64,000 nt of DNA. It comes from Geobacter sp. OR-1. GTDB lineage: Bacteria; Desulfobacterota; Desulfuromonadia; Geobacterales; DSM-12255. Shown piece by piece: positions 9,144-17,782 of this stretch. The translations under genes and the position numbers were made by a program. The stretch covers positions 1 through 64,000 of the forward strand of contig NZ_BAZF01000010.1 of assembly GCF_000813145.1 (NCBI RefSeq), given 5' to 3'. The notes beneath the pieces were generated by a model. It did no database searches, had not been told where the DNA came from, and was given only the letters and a program-made list of their open reading frames with translations. Numbering within the stretch: position 1 is the stretch's first letter; the number at the start of each line of letters is the position of its first letter.

Positions 9144-11288
9144 TTATTCGTCCTCAACTACCGGCAGATACACCGAAACGGTTGTACCCTCTCCCGGGCG
9201 ACTATCCACCTCGATTTTCCCCTGATGCGCCATTACTATCGAACGGGTGATGGAAAGGCCAAGGCCAGTCCCACCGGTATCGAGCCTGGTTGTAAAAAAC
9301 GGCTCCATGATCCGTTCCTGAACCCCCTCCTGTATTCCACTCCCCGCATCCGAGACGGTCAGACAAACCATACCTTTTTCGTCAGAGTACGAAGTCGTGA
9401 CCGACACCTCCTGCTCTTTGCTGGTAAGCGCCTGCAGGGCATTCATGATCAGGTTGATAACCACTTGCTCCAATTGATGGGAATTGCCCAATATGGCAGG
9501 GAGAGACTCGCCCTGTCTAATGATAAAATTGTCGGTATATTTTCGCACATGATGCGTCAGAAGAAGCATTGAAGAACTTATAACACGGTTCAAATCAAGG
9601 AGCTCATTGGTTTCCTGCCCCTGCCGCGAGTAGTTTTTCAATTCACCGATTATTGTCTTGATCCGTCGCGACCCGTCATTAATGGCGGAGATCATCTCAG
9701 GCAACGCCCCTTCCAGCCTCGAATACGGCAGTCCGCCAAGGATGAAGTCACCGCGAGCCTGTTCCTCCGCTCTCAGTATCGGCTCCAGATCCCGCCATAT
9801 TTTATCAAGCATCTGGGCATTGGCCATGATGTAATTGTTCGGATTATTGATCTCATGGGCAATCCCTGCGACAAGAAGCCCAAGGGACGCCATTTTATTG
9901 GTATGAATCAGCTGGGACTGAATTGAGCGCGCCTCCTCCTCCATCCGCAATCTTTGGGTAATGTCCCGCAACGAGCAGAATATGGCATCATGCCCCTGCA
10001 GCTTGATCACCTTGGCCCTGACAGAGACATGAATTTCCTCACCATCACTGCAAAGATTAACAACATGGCCCAGTTGACAGGTTTGCTCATCTTTAAGCAT
10101 GCACACTGCATGAATGAATCCTTGATAATCTGCTTCGGATTTGAATACGTTGAAACCCATACCGATCAATTGTTCTCTTGAGTAACCGTAAAGCTTCTCA
10201 GTGGTTGTATTTACATCGATGATCGCACAGCTGCCGGGAGCAAAGAGCACGATGGCATCTTCCGTCTGTTCAAATATACTGCGAAACCGCTCTTCACTCT
10301 CTTGTAGCTCCTTTTCAGTCTTCTTCCGCTCATTAATATCGATAATGATCCCCATATAGCCAGTTATCGAGTCATCTTCCCCCTTGAGAGCCGAAGCGCT
10401 GCCCAACACCCAGTTGTCGTTACCTTCCGGCGTCCGGAAACGGTATTCGAGCAGAAAAGGGGTGTGCCCCTCGACGGAGCCATACCATTCGTGTGCAATC
10501 AACACGGCATCCTCCGGGTGAAGCGCAGTTGCCCACCCTCTGCCGAAAGCCTTTTCGGGAGATATCCCCGCAATCTGACACCACTTCTTATTGACAAATA
10601 TGCAGTCGCCGTTTGCGTTGGTTTCGAATATCCCCACCGGAGCGTTATCCGCAAGATTTCGGAACCGGGCCTCGCTTTTCTTCAGTTCATGTTCAGCATT
10701 CTTGGCCTGGGTCATGTCTCTAATTATCAATACGGTTACCTTGCGGGCGTCGAATTTTGCCTTGCTTGCGGACACGGAAAGCGGGATTTTACTACCGTCC
10801 CTGCGGGTTCCGAAGCAGTCGAGATGCTCTACAACATTCTCGATGTCGGAGATCTTTTCAACAGGCTCGGTCGGCATGAAGCAGTCAGCCGGGAAATCGA
10901 TGACCTCATTAACCGGCCTCCCCACAAGCGTGTCGGCAGATACACCGAAGATGCTTTCTGCCATCGGATTGCAGGAAGTGACGCACCTTTTATCGTCAAG
11001 GATAATTATCGCATCCACCATCTGCGAAAAAAGATGCTGGAATTGCGCTTTGGTAACGAGCGCGGATGTCTGTAAAGGCCTGAAAACAAGCCACCAGATG
11101 AATGGCGCGCTAAAACATATCAAAATTACCGTGTCGGCAATAATCGATGCCAGCGCAGAGTTGCACGGCAAAATACCGGGTATGATCCGATCGGCTGCCA
11201 ACTCCGCAACAAAAACAATCAAGAGCAGCACGACTGCCTTTGCCGCTAACACGCCCCGCACTGTTTTATTATTATCCGACATGGACAT
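9144..11288 (-). CDS. Membrane-bound PAS sensor histidine kinase
   Basis: 714 residues. Two N-terminal membrane segments (about 12-30 and 45-68) are followed by three PAS domains (roughly 80-200, 205-325, 330-450; each ends in a DITQ or DINERK-type motif). Then comes a HisKA/HATPase core with phospho-acceptor H478 in GIAHEINNPN, N-box NLIMNALQAL, and G-boxes DAGSGI and GTGLGL. The HEINNPNNY motif is usual in kinases paired with NtrC-type regulators, and such a regulator follows. The short periplasmic loop makes ligand sensing there unlikely. PAS or membrane-state sensing is more plausible. Confidence 0.9.
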   Translation of the reverse strand: MSMSDNNKTVRGVLAAKAVVLLLIVFVAELAADRIIPGILPCNSALASIIADTVILICFSAPFIWWLVFRPLQTSALVTKAQFQHLFSQMVDAIIILDDKRCVTSCNPMAESIFGVSADTLVGRPVNEVIDFPADCFMPTEPVEKISDIENVVEHLDCFGTRRDGSKIPLSVSASKAKFDARKVTVLIIRDMTQAKNAEHELKKSEARFRNLADNAPVGIFETNANGDCIFVNKKWCQIAGISPEKAFGRGWATALHPEDAVLIAHEWYGSVEGHTPFLLEYRFRTPEGNDNWVLGSASALKGEDDSITGYMGIIIDINERKKTEKELQESEERFRSIFEQTEDAIVLFAPGSCAIIDVNTTTEKLYGYSREQLIGMGFNVFKSEADYQGFIHAVCMLKDEQTCQLGHVVNLCSDGEEIHVSVRAKVIKLQGHDAIFCSLRDITQRLRMEEEARSIQSQLIHTNKMASLGLLVAGIAHEINNPNNYIMANAQMLDKIWRDLEPILRAEEQARGDFILGGLPYSRLEGALPEMISAINDGSRRIKTIIGELKNYSRQGQETNELLDLNRVISSSMLLLTHHVRKYTDNFIIRQGESLPAILGNSHQLEQVVINLIMNALQALTSKEQEVSVTTSYSDEKGMVCLTVSDAGSGIQEGVQERIMEPFFTTRLDTGGTGLGLSITRSIVMAHQGKIEVDSRPGEGTTVSVYLPVVEDE

Positions 11289-11612
11289 AGAGTTAATGCT
11301 CCGGATCTTATCAGGGTCAATATCCTTGACAATTGCTGTTATTTTTACAAGGGTCCGGAAAGACCTATCCGGATTGTTATGAACAAAGCACCCTGTTTGA
11401 CATTTTCAGTAGCGCGCCGTTACTCTTACCGCCTCACCATCACTCCATACAAATTGCGAATCCAGTGAGCAATTCCTCTTTTGGCATCAGTTGTGCTCGA
11501 CTTCTGACAAGATTGGTTATATTTGACTCTAATAAAATATTCGCATACTGCAAGCCACCAGCAAAATAATAGTCGCGGGCTGAACGAATCAGCCCCCTGA
11601 GGCAGGAACACC
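11289..11612. other. 324-bp gap between the divergent halves of the copper island
   Basis: No gene supported. It should hold the kinase promoter (minus) and a promoter for the plus-strand genes. On the plus strand 11481-11497 reads TTGGCATCAGTTGTGCT, which has GG-N10-GC spacing and resembles a sigma-54 promoter with one or two mismatches. Small minus-strand frames overlapping 11426-11643 lack family resemblance and are probably spurious. Confidence 0.4.
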
Positions 11613-12041
11613 ATGGATCAGCCATCAATATTTTCCTCGACACTCGGATTGTCCAGTTTCTGGAAGATAACCAGGATTGAAGTTGCCGCGGGCCACCGCA
11701 GACTGGACATATACCTCAGCTGCAATCAATCCGGCTCAATACAATGTCAGGCCTGCAACCGTAAAGTTCCGGTTTGCGGGTCGACGAAACAGACATGGTA
11801 TCATAATGATTTTTTCAGCAAGGAAGCCTATCTCCATGCCGTAGTTCCGGTGACAAGATGCGACTTGCCCTGCGGATGCAATGAATTGACTGTGCCGTGG
11901 TCCCACGCCGGTTCCAAATTCGTTCTCATAAATAATGAGTTGTCGCCCGCATGTGCCGCCTGCACCTATGTGGGCTCATCGCGGTTAAAACTCCAGCAGG
12001 ACCAGACGCCGGCACATTACAAGCTTTTCCAGTCGATTTGA
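11613..12041 (+). mobile_element. ISL3-family transposase N-terminal remnant
   Basis: 142 codons. Residues 1-110 resemble the N-terminus of ISL3 TnpA: the opening LGLSSFWKITRIEV, a zinc-ribbon-like CQACNRKVPVCG, then TWYHNDFFSKEAYLHAVVP and ELTVPWSHAGSKF. After SKF the homology ends and a short unrelated tail leads to the stop. The other two frames do not continue the transposase, so the roughly 300-residue catalytic part is missing. It is a decayed or truncated insertion, not an active element. It sits between the kinase and the NosL-like gene, marking past insertion in this island. It might alternatively have been co-opted as a small zinc-ribbon protein. Confidence 0.65.
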
Positions 12042-12100
12042 TACTACCGGATGATATGATACTCTTTGGAGGACGTTACCAACGATGAGAGAGTTCACAT

Positions 12101-12586
12101 ATGACACGATATATAATGGTTCTTGTTGCTGCGTTAATTTTGCCGCAACTAACGCTGCCGCCATCCTTGCTGGCTGCCGGTATCATTCCCAGTCCCACTG
12201 GCAAAGACAAATGCCCGGTATGCGGGATGTTTGTCGGCAGTTACCAGAACTGGCTCACTGTGATTCGCCTGAAAAATGGCCGTATAGCCTATTTCGACGG
12301 GCCAAAGGACATGTTCACCTATTACCTGAAGCCGGATAAGTATGTTCCTTCGCTAACCCAATCCGCAATCAACGAGATTTGGGTCAAGGATTACTATTCC
12401 ATGAAGCCGATCGAAGCCCGCAAGGCTTATTTTGTGGCCGGCAGCGATGTCATGGGGCCAATGGGCAAGGAGCTGGTCCCCATGGCGAAAAGTTCCGATA
12501 CCCAGGAGTTCATGGCTGATCACAAAGGGAAAAAGATCTACCGGTTCAGTGAAATCACTCCGGCAGTGCTTAAATCTCTTGAATAA
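12101..12586 (+). CDS. NosL-family periplasmic copper-binding protein
   Basis: 161 residues. Signal peptide (LVAALILPQLTLPPSLLAAG), then the NosL hallmark CPVCGMFVG near residue 39 and the family features RIAYFDGPKDMF and IEARKAYFVAGSDVMGPMG. NosL proteins bind Cu(I) and deliver it to nitrous-oxide reductase, but NosL-like proteins also occur without nosZ, and no nosZ is visible here. It heads a plus-strand operon with a small anchored protein, an FtsX-type permease, an ABC ATPase and a membrane protein. Together with the SCO1-like protein and multicopper oxidase this suggests periplasmic copper handling (inference). Confidence 0.85.
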   Translation: MTRYIMVLVAALILPQLTLPPSLLAAGIIPSPTGKDKCPVCGMFVGSYQNWLTVIRLKNGRIAYFDGPKDMFTYYLKPDKYVPSLTQSAINEIWVKDYYSMKPIEARKAYFVAGSDVMGPMGKELVPMAKSSDTQEFMADHKGKKIYRFSEITPAVLKSLE

Positions 12587-12596
12587 CCCTCTGCCA

Positions 12597-12889
12597 ATGA
12601 GTAAATCAACGCTATTCATAATTTTTTCCGCATTATGCTCACTGGTTAGCGTTATTTTTTGTTTCATGCTGAATGCAGCAAAGAACAAGCAGAGGCCCGG
12701 CGCAGATTCCGCTCCGAGCTGGTTAAAGAATTGCGCTTGACCGATCTGTGCCTCTTCACCGAGGCGCGGTACACAAGGCACCTGTCCATGGCAGATATTC
12801 ATTCGGCATTCCAGGACCATCCGTCGGCTCTGGAGCATTTCCCATCCGGTGCGTTGACAAGACCGGCCGCAACTTTCCGGACACGATGA
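12597..12889 (+). pseudogene. Small membrane-anchored protein, frameshifted at a T6 tract
   Basis: The frame from ATG 12597 gives an N-terminal membrane anchor (MSKSTLFIIFSALCSLV) and then stops at 12740. The better coding sequence continues in another frame (EARRRFRSELVKELRLTDLC, TEARYTRHLSMAD, SALEHFPSGAL) to 12889. One extra T in either six-T run (12622-12627 or 12655-12660) merges them to about 97 residues. It overlaps the next start as ATGA and ends 10 bp after nosL, so it belongs to the operon. I do not know its function. The LTDLCLFTEARYTRH segment reads like a conserved motif, as expected for an accessory subunit. Confidence 0.6.
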
Positions 12890-14023
12890 TTACCTCTCTC
12901 TATCGGCACAAAAACATCCTTGAGTTCGCTCTTTCTTCTATTTTGAGGAGAAAGGCCAAAAAACCTTTCCCTTGTGGCGCTCTACACACTGGTCATCTTT
13001 GTCCTGGCGTCGCTGATCTTCTTCGTCCATGCCATAAAACGGGAATCTACCACCATCCTTCGCGAAGCACCCGAGATGGTCGTTCAGCGCCAGTTAGCGG
13101 GCAGGCACGAACTGATCCCCATTGATTACATCGAAAAAATACGCTCCATTCGCGGCGTGGATAAGGTAGAGGCCCGTTTGTGGGGATATTATTACGATCC
13201 GGTTTTTGGCGCCAATTTTACTGTTATGGTGCCTGAAACGAAACAATTGGCACCTGGCAGAATAATCCTCGGTCGCGGGGTAGCCAGGACCCAACGGATT
13301 TCCACCGGTGATATGGTCACGTTCAGAGGCGCTACCAAGGCCTCGCTGCTCATGACGGTTCAGGAGGTCCTCGACTATCAATCCGAGCTGGTGACATCAG
13401 ACCTGGTCCTGGTATCAAGGAGCGATTTCCAGGAGCTGTTTAACCTGCCGCAAGGTCATGCAACCGATCTTGCGGTTACCGTCGCCAATCCGGACGAATT
13501 GGCGACCATTGCGGCAAAGATTGCAGACCGGCTTCCGGATACGAGACCTATCTTAAGAAGCGAAATCTTGAGAACCTATGAATCGCTATTCGACTGGCGG
13601 GGCGGGATGATGACCGTGATCCTGTTCTCGGCAATACTGTCATTCGTCATCTTTGCCTGGGACAAGGCTTCGGGTCTTTCAGCAGATGAGCGTCGGGAGA
13701 TCGGCATACTGAAATCGATCGGCTGGGAAACGTCGGATGTCCTGCTGCTGAAATTTTGGGAGGGGATGGCCGTGTCCTTAACTGCCTTTCTTCTGGGTAC
13801 CAACCTGGCTTACGGCCATGTCTTCTTCTTTTCCGCGCCGCTATTCGAACCGGCGCTCAAGGGGTGGTCAGTCCTGTATCCCGAATTCCGGCTCGAGCCG
13901 GCCATAGATTTCCTGCAGCTCGCCATCCTCTTCTTTCTCTCGGTATTCCCTTATACGGCCGCAACCATACTCCCATCCTGGATGGCAGCGACTGTTGACC
14001 CCGATGCCGCGATGAGGACGTAA
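12886..14023 (+). CDS. FtsX/MacB-type ABC transporter permease (5' end frameshifted at an A6 tract)
   Basis: ATG at 12886 overlaps the previous stop and begins MITSLYRHKNILEFALSSIL. After RRKAK the frame is lost at a six-A run (12958-12963). Removing one A restores NLSLVALYTLVIFVLAS and joins the long frame that ends at 14023, about 378 residues. The layout is typical of FtsX-domain permeases: one N-terminal membrane helix, a large periplasmic domain (about 45-215), then three C-terminal helices, with RREIGILKSIGWETSDVLLLK between them. Its ATPase follows 2 bp downstream. MacB/LolCE-like systems act on periplasmic substrates or lipoproteins rather than on classic import. Confidence 0.82.
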
Positions 14024-14025
14024 AG

Positions 14026-14754
14026 ATGATCAGGCTTGCCAATGTCGTTAAAACTTTCAATAGTGGGAAACCCAACCAGTTCACAGCGGTCGACGACGTC
14101 AGCATCGAGATCCGCCCGCTGAACCTGACCGTGCTCAAAGGGCCAAGCGGCTCGGGCAAGACCACGCTGTTGTCGCTCATCGGCTGCATGGTCCGGCCCA
14201 GCTCCGGAAGAATCTTCCTGCACGGCATAGAGACCCGATTTGCGCGCCACAATGAATCCGCTGGTTCATTTGAAATCACCAGCCTGCCGGAACGCTTTCT
14301 GAATGAGATTCGGAGATCGACCTTTGGTTTCATATTTCAACAGTTCAACCTGATCAAAGGGATTTCGGTACTGGAGAACATCATGCTCCCGGCATACCCT
14401 ACCGGCGAAAACCACACGGCATTGCATCAAAGGGGAATGGGACTGCTGGAGCGGTTCGACATCAAGAGACATGCGCCATCAAAGGTAGAGTGGCTCTCAG
14501 GCGGGGAACTTCAGCGAGTGGCCATTGCCAGGGCCTTGATAAATAACCCCTCGATACTGGTTGCCGACGAGCCGACTGCGCACCTGGACAGCAGGCTGTC
14601 GCACGAGTTCATGAAGATAGTCTCCGAATTGAAGAGCAAAGGGAAGACCATCCTGATCGCGAGTCACGATCCGATAGTCTATGATTCCGAAATAGCCGAT
14701 ACCGTAGTTGAAATGAGAGACGGCCGGATCACCGGCCGCGGACATGAGGAATGA
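14026..14754 (+). CDS. ABC transporter ATP-binding protein, LolD/MacB type
   Basis: 242 residues. Walker A GPSGSGKTT near residue 39, Q-loop FIFQQFNLIKG, signature LSGGELQRVAIARAL, Walker B ILVADEPTAHLD, H-loop ASHD. This is the standard size and layout of the LolD/MacB/FtsE class that pairs with FtsX-type permeases, here the gene just upstream. It overlaps the next gene by 4 bases. There is an extra stretch (about residues 70-95, ETRFARHNESAGSFEITSL) between Walker A and the Q-loop that most LolD proteins lack. Confidence 0.92.
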   Translation: MIRLANVVKTFNSGKPNQFTAVDDVSIEIRPLNLTVLKGPSGSGKTTLLSLIGCMVRPSSGRIFLHGIETRFARHNESAGSFEITSLPERFLNEIRRSTFGFIFQQFNLIKGISVLENIMLPAYPTGENHTALHQRGMGLLERFDIKRHAPSKVEWLSGGELQRVAIARALINNPSILVADEPTAHLDSRLSHEFMKIVSELKSKGKTILIASHDPIVYDSEIADTVVEMRDGRITGRGHEE

Positions 14755-15743
14755 TTTACCATCCGGCGATCCTTTCCCTGCTGACAGCCTCGACGATAAT
14801 CAGCATGATGGTGTTGTTTGCGGGGTGGAAAGGGCTCCTGATTTTACGCTGCTGGGACCTTAAGAGCGGCAGTGAGTTGCAGCTGCAGATGGAGCGGTCG
14901 ACCTATCTGGTCTCAACCATTCTCGCCTACATTCTTTTTTTTCACCTAATTTCCCTGTTTCTGTACATTTTTACTGCAGACGACCTGCACAGCATGTTTG
15001 TCGGAGCCATGTGCGCCGCCGGCTCGTTGAATGCAAACCGATTCGGCTATCCGGTGCTGATGCTGAAAATCGTCACCTGCATCTGCGCCGGGGTCTGGCT
15101 GATCATCAACCATGCAGATTCCCAGGGATACGACTATCCGCTGATAAAACCCAAATACGCTTTTCTTCTGGTGTTGGTCCCGTTGATAATCGGGGAAACA
15201 TCTCTGCAGTTTCTGTACTTTGCCGGGCTCAAGCCCCAGGTGATCACTTCGTGCTGCGGCAGTCTGTTCAGCGCCGGCGCCGGCACCCTGTCGTCCGACC
15301 TCGCGGCATTGCCGAGGGTGCCGATGGAAGCGGCCCTGGTTGCGGTATTAGCCATTACTTGTCTGGGGGGGATTCTGTTCCTGAAAACCGGGAAAGGCGG
15401 GTATTTCTTTGCAGCAGCAAGCACGCTGCTGTTTTTTATTGCCATGGCAGCGCTGGTCTCGTTCATCAGCATCTATGTCTATGAACTGCCGACACACCAT
15501 TGCCCCTTCTGCATCCTCCATAGGGAGTACGGCTATGTCGGCTACCCGCTCTATGCAGCGCTTTTGGGAGCCGGAATTGCCGGGATGGGGGCCGGCGCTC
15601 TGATGCCCGCACGCCAACAGGCAAGCATGGCAAACGTAGTCCCGGGCATCCAGCGAAAGCTTGTCGCTACATCAGTGGCGCTTTATCTGCTGTTCGGCCT
15701 GGTAACTGCTTATCTTATTGCGACCTCGGCATTGAAGTTCTGA
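14751..15743 (+). CDS. Polytopic membrane protein with CC and HHCPFC motifs
   Basis: 330 residues with about eight or nine hydrophobic helices (near 8-32, 52-74, 80-95, 102-118, 135-156, 195-211, 216-243, 262-284, 303-328). Two thiol features stand out: ITSCCGSLFS near 165 and THHCPFCILHREYGYVGYP near 249. The second is a CxxC flanked by two His in a loop, as in membrane thiol oxidoreductases (DsbB/VKOR-like) or metal-binding loops. I do not recognise the family. It is translationally coupled to the ABC ATPase and closes the nosL operon, so a role in copper or thiol redox transfer across the membrane is plausible. Its stop lies 1 bp from the converging tyrS stop. Confidence 0.8.
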   Translation: MIYHPAILSLLTASTIISMMVLFAGWKGLLILRCWDLKSGSELQLQMERSTYLVSTILAYILFFHLISLFLYIFTADDLHSMFVGAMCAAGSLNANRFGYPVLMLKIVTCICAGVWLIINHADSQGYDYPLIKPKYAFLLVLVPLIIGETSLQFLYFAGLKPQVITSCCGSLFSAGAGTLSSDLAALPRVPMEAALVAVLAITCLGGILFLKTGKGGYFFAAASTLLFFIAMAALVSFISIYVYELPTHHCPFCILHREYGYVGYPLYAALLGAGIAGMGAGALMPARQQASMANVVPGIQRKLVATSVALYLLFGLVTAYLIATSALKF

Positions 15744-15744
15744 C

Positions 15745-16968
15745 CTATTGGCCGCCAAACCTGACCCGAACAAACCTTCTCTTGCCCACCTGCAGGATAT
15801 ACTCGCCCGAACAGGCAAGCTCGGAATTGTCGTCCGACACCTTTTCGCCGTTCACTTTGACCCCCCCCTGCTGGATGGCCCGGCGCCCTTCGCCGTTGGA
15901 GGCCACAACTCCTGCCTTTGCCAGTATCTTGCAGAGCAGCATGGTCGAACCTTCCGCAGCGATATCGGCCTCGGGCATCTCGTCCGGGGTCTGGTTGTCG
16001 CGGAACCGCTTCACGAAGTTCTCTTCGGCCTGACCAGCGGCAGCAGCACCGTGATACCTGGCAACAATCTCCCGGCCGAGCTGCTTCTTGGCATCCATCG
16101 GGTGAATCTCATGGGCCTTGATCCCTTTGCGCAGCTTGTCGATCTCTGCCAGCGAGAGGTCTGAAAGCAGCTCATAGTACCTGAGCATCAGTTCGTCGGA
16201 GATGGACATGATCTTGCCGAAGATCTCATCTGCCGGGTCGTTGATGCCGATGTAATTGCCGAGTGATTTGGACATCTTGTTGACGCCGTCAAGTCCTTCC
16301 AGGAGCGGCATGGTGATCACCGACTGCGGCCGCTGGCCGAACTCGCGCTGCAGCTCCCGTCCGACCAGCAGGTTGAACTTCTGATCCGTCCCCCCCAGCT
16401 CGACATCGGCCTTCATGGCCACCGAGTCATACCCCTGGATCAGCGGGTAGAGAAACTCGTGGATGCTGATCGGCATCTGGCTCGCATACCGCTTGCCGAA
16501 ATCATCCCGTTCCAGCATCCTGGCCACGGTATATTTAGCCGCCAGTTGGATCATCTCGGTGGCGTTCATGGCTGCCAGCCACTCGGAGTTGAAAACAACC
16601 TTGGTCTTTAGCGGGTCAAGGATCTTAAACACCTGCTCCTTGTAGGTCTCAGCATTGCGCAGCACATCCTCGCGGGTTAACGCCTTTCTGGTCTCCGACT
16701 TTCCGGTCGGATCGCCAATCATACCGGTGAAGTCGCCGATCAGGAAGTTGACCTCATGGCCGAGTTGCTGGAACTGCCTCATCTTGTGCAGCAGCACCGT
16801 ATGGCCGAGATGAAGGTCAGGAGCGGTCGGATCGAAACCGGCTTTGATCTTTAACGGCACCCCAGTGTCGATCGACTTCTGGAGCTTTTCCTCAAGCTCC
16901 TTTTCCAGCAGGATCTCAACCGCGCCGCGTTTTATCAACTCCATCTGTTCAGCAACAGAACCGGTCAT
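15745..16968 (-). CDS. tyrS: Tyrosine--tRNA ligase
   Basis: Class I aminoacyl-tRNA synthetase that charges tRNA-Tyr. The HIGH-type motif is HLGHTVLLH, the second signature is [11 protein letters not shown], and a C-terminal S4-like RNA-binding domain is present ([18 protein letters not shown]). The size (about 407 residues) and [10 protein letters not shown] mark the TyrRS subclass common in proteobacteria. The frame extends to a TTG at 16980, but ATG at 16968 behind GGGGG is the better start. It lies 25 bp downstream of the ymdB-like gene, same strand. Confidence 0.96.
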   Translation of the reverse strand: MTGSVAEQMELIKRGAVEILLEKELEEKLQKSIDTGVPLKIKAGFDPTAPDLHLGHTVLLHKMRQFQQLGHEVNFLIGDFTGMIGDPTGKSETRKALTREDVLRNAETYKEQVFKILDPLKTKVVFNSEWLAAMNATEMIQLAAKYTVARMLERDDFGKRYASQMPISIHEFLYPLIQGYDSVAMKADVELGGTDQKFNLLVGRELQREFGQRPQSVITMPLLEGLDGVNKMSKSLGNYIGINDPADEIFGKIMSISDELMLRYYELLSDLSLAEIDKLRKGIKAHEIHPMDAKKQLGREIVARYHGAAAAGQAEENFVKRFRDNQTPDEMPEADIAAEGSTMLLCKILAKAGVVASNGEGRRAIQQGGVKVNGEKVSDDNSELACSGEYILQVGKRRFVRVRFGGQ

Positions 16969-16993
16969 TGTAACCCCCAAAACGTATTCTTGC

Positions 16994-17782
16994 TCAACCG
17001 CAGGCGATATTGACCCGCTCTATGGTCAATGCCTTGCCGGTACTCTCATCTACACCGATAACCACCCCATTGAGGCGGATATCCTTCTTGGCGACCTCGA
17101 ACTTGGACGGCCGTTGGGTAAGAAACTTTTCGATCGGCTCCTCCTTGCGAACACCGATTACCGAATCAAAGGCGCCGGTCATCCCGGCATCGGTGAGATA
17201 CGCCGTCCCGGCCGGCAGGATCCGTTCATCAGCGGTCTGCACATGGGTGTGGGTGCCGATCACGGCAGATGCCCTGCCGTCAAGATACCACCCCAACGCC
17301 GTCTTTTCCGAAGTTGCCTCGGCATGGAAATCAACGAAAATAATATCGGTCTCCTGCTTAAGCTTCTCGATCTCACTGTCGGCAGTCCGGAACGGGCATT
17401 CCAGGTAGTTCATGAACACCCGACCTTCAAGGTTCAACACCCCAACCTTGACCCCGCCAGCGGTCCTGACAACTGCGCTACCCTGTCCCGGCGTACCGGG
17501 GGGATAGTTGGCAGGCCGCACCAGACGTTGCTCCCTGGTTATGTACTCCAGGGCATCCTTCTTATCCCAGATATGGTTGCCGCTGGTAAAGAACTGCACC
17601 CCGTACTCGAACAGTTCTTTGGCAGTCTCCACGGTCAGACCGAACCCTCCGGCAGCATTTTCGCCATTGGCGATAACCAGGTCGACCCGGTAGCGGTCCA
17701 CCAGGCGATGCAGCTCGCGTGCAATCGCCTGGCGCCCCGGTTTACCGACGATGTCGCCTATGAAGAGGATATTAACGGGCAT
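16994..17782 (-). CDS. YmdB-like metallophosphoesterase (TIGR00282 family)
   Basis: 262 residues. Metal-ligand motifs of the calcineurin-like fold in their usual order: [50 protein letters not shown]. Family members such as Bacillus YmdB hydrolyse 2',3'-cyclic nucleotides and affect biofilm and motility. The gene start overlaps the rny stop by 11 bases, and the rny-ymdB pairing is conserved in many bacteria, which supports the call. Cytoplasmic. Confidence 0.93.
   Translation of the reverse strand: MPVNILFIGDIVGKPGRQAIARELHRLVDRYRVDLVIANGENAAGGFGLTVETAKELFEYGVQFFTSGNHIWDKKDALEYITREQRLVRPANYPPGTPGQGSAVVRTAGGVKVGVLNLEGRVFMNYLECPFRTADSEIEKLKQETDIIFVDFHAEATSEKTALGWYLDGRASAVIGTHTHVQTADERILPAGTAYLTDAGMTGAFDSVIGVRKEEPIEKFLTQRPSKFEVAKKDIRLNGVVIGVDESTGKALTIERVNIACG

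Noticed and set aside
12085-12339. 84-codon frame overlapping the nosL start, with GGAGG upstream
   Set aside because: It is out of frame with the clearly conserved NosL protein and encodes a low-complexity, Cys-rich translation with no family resemblance.
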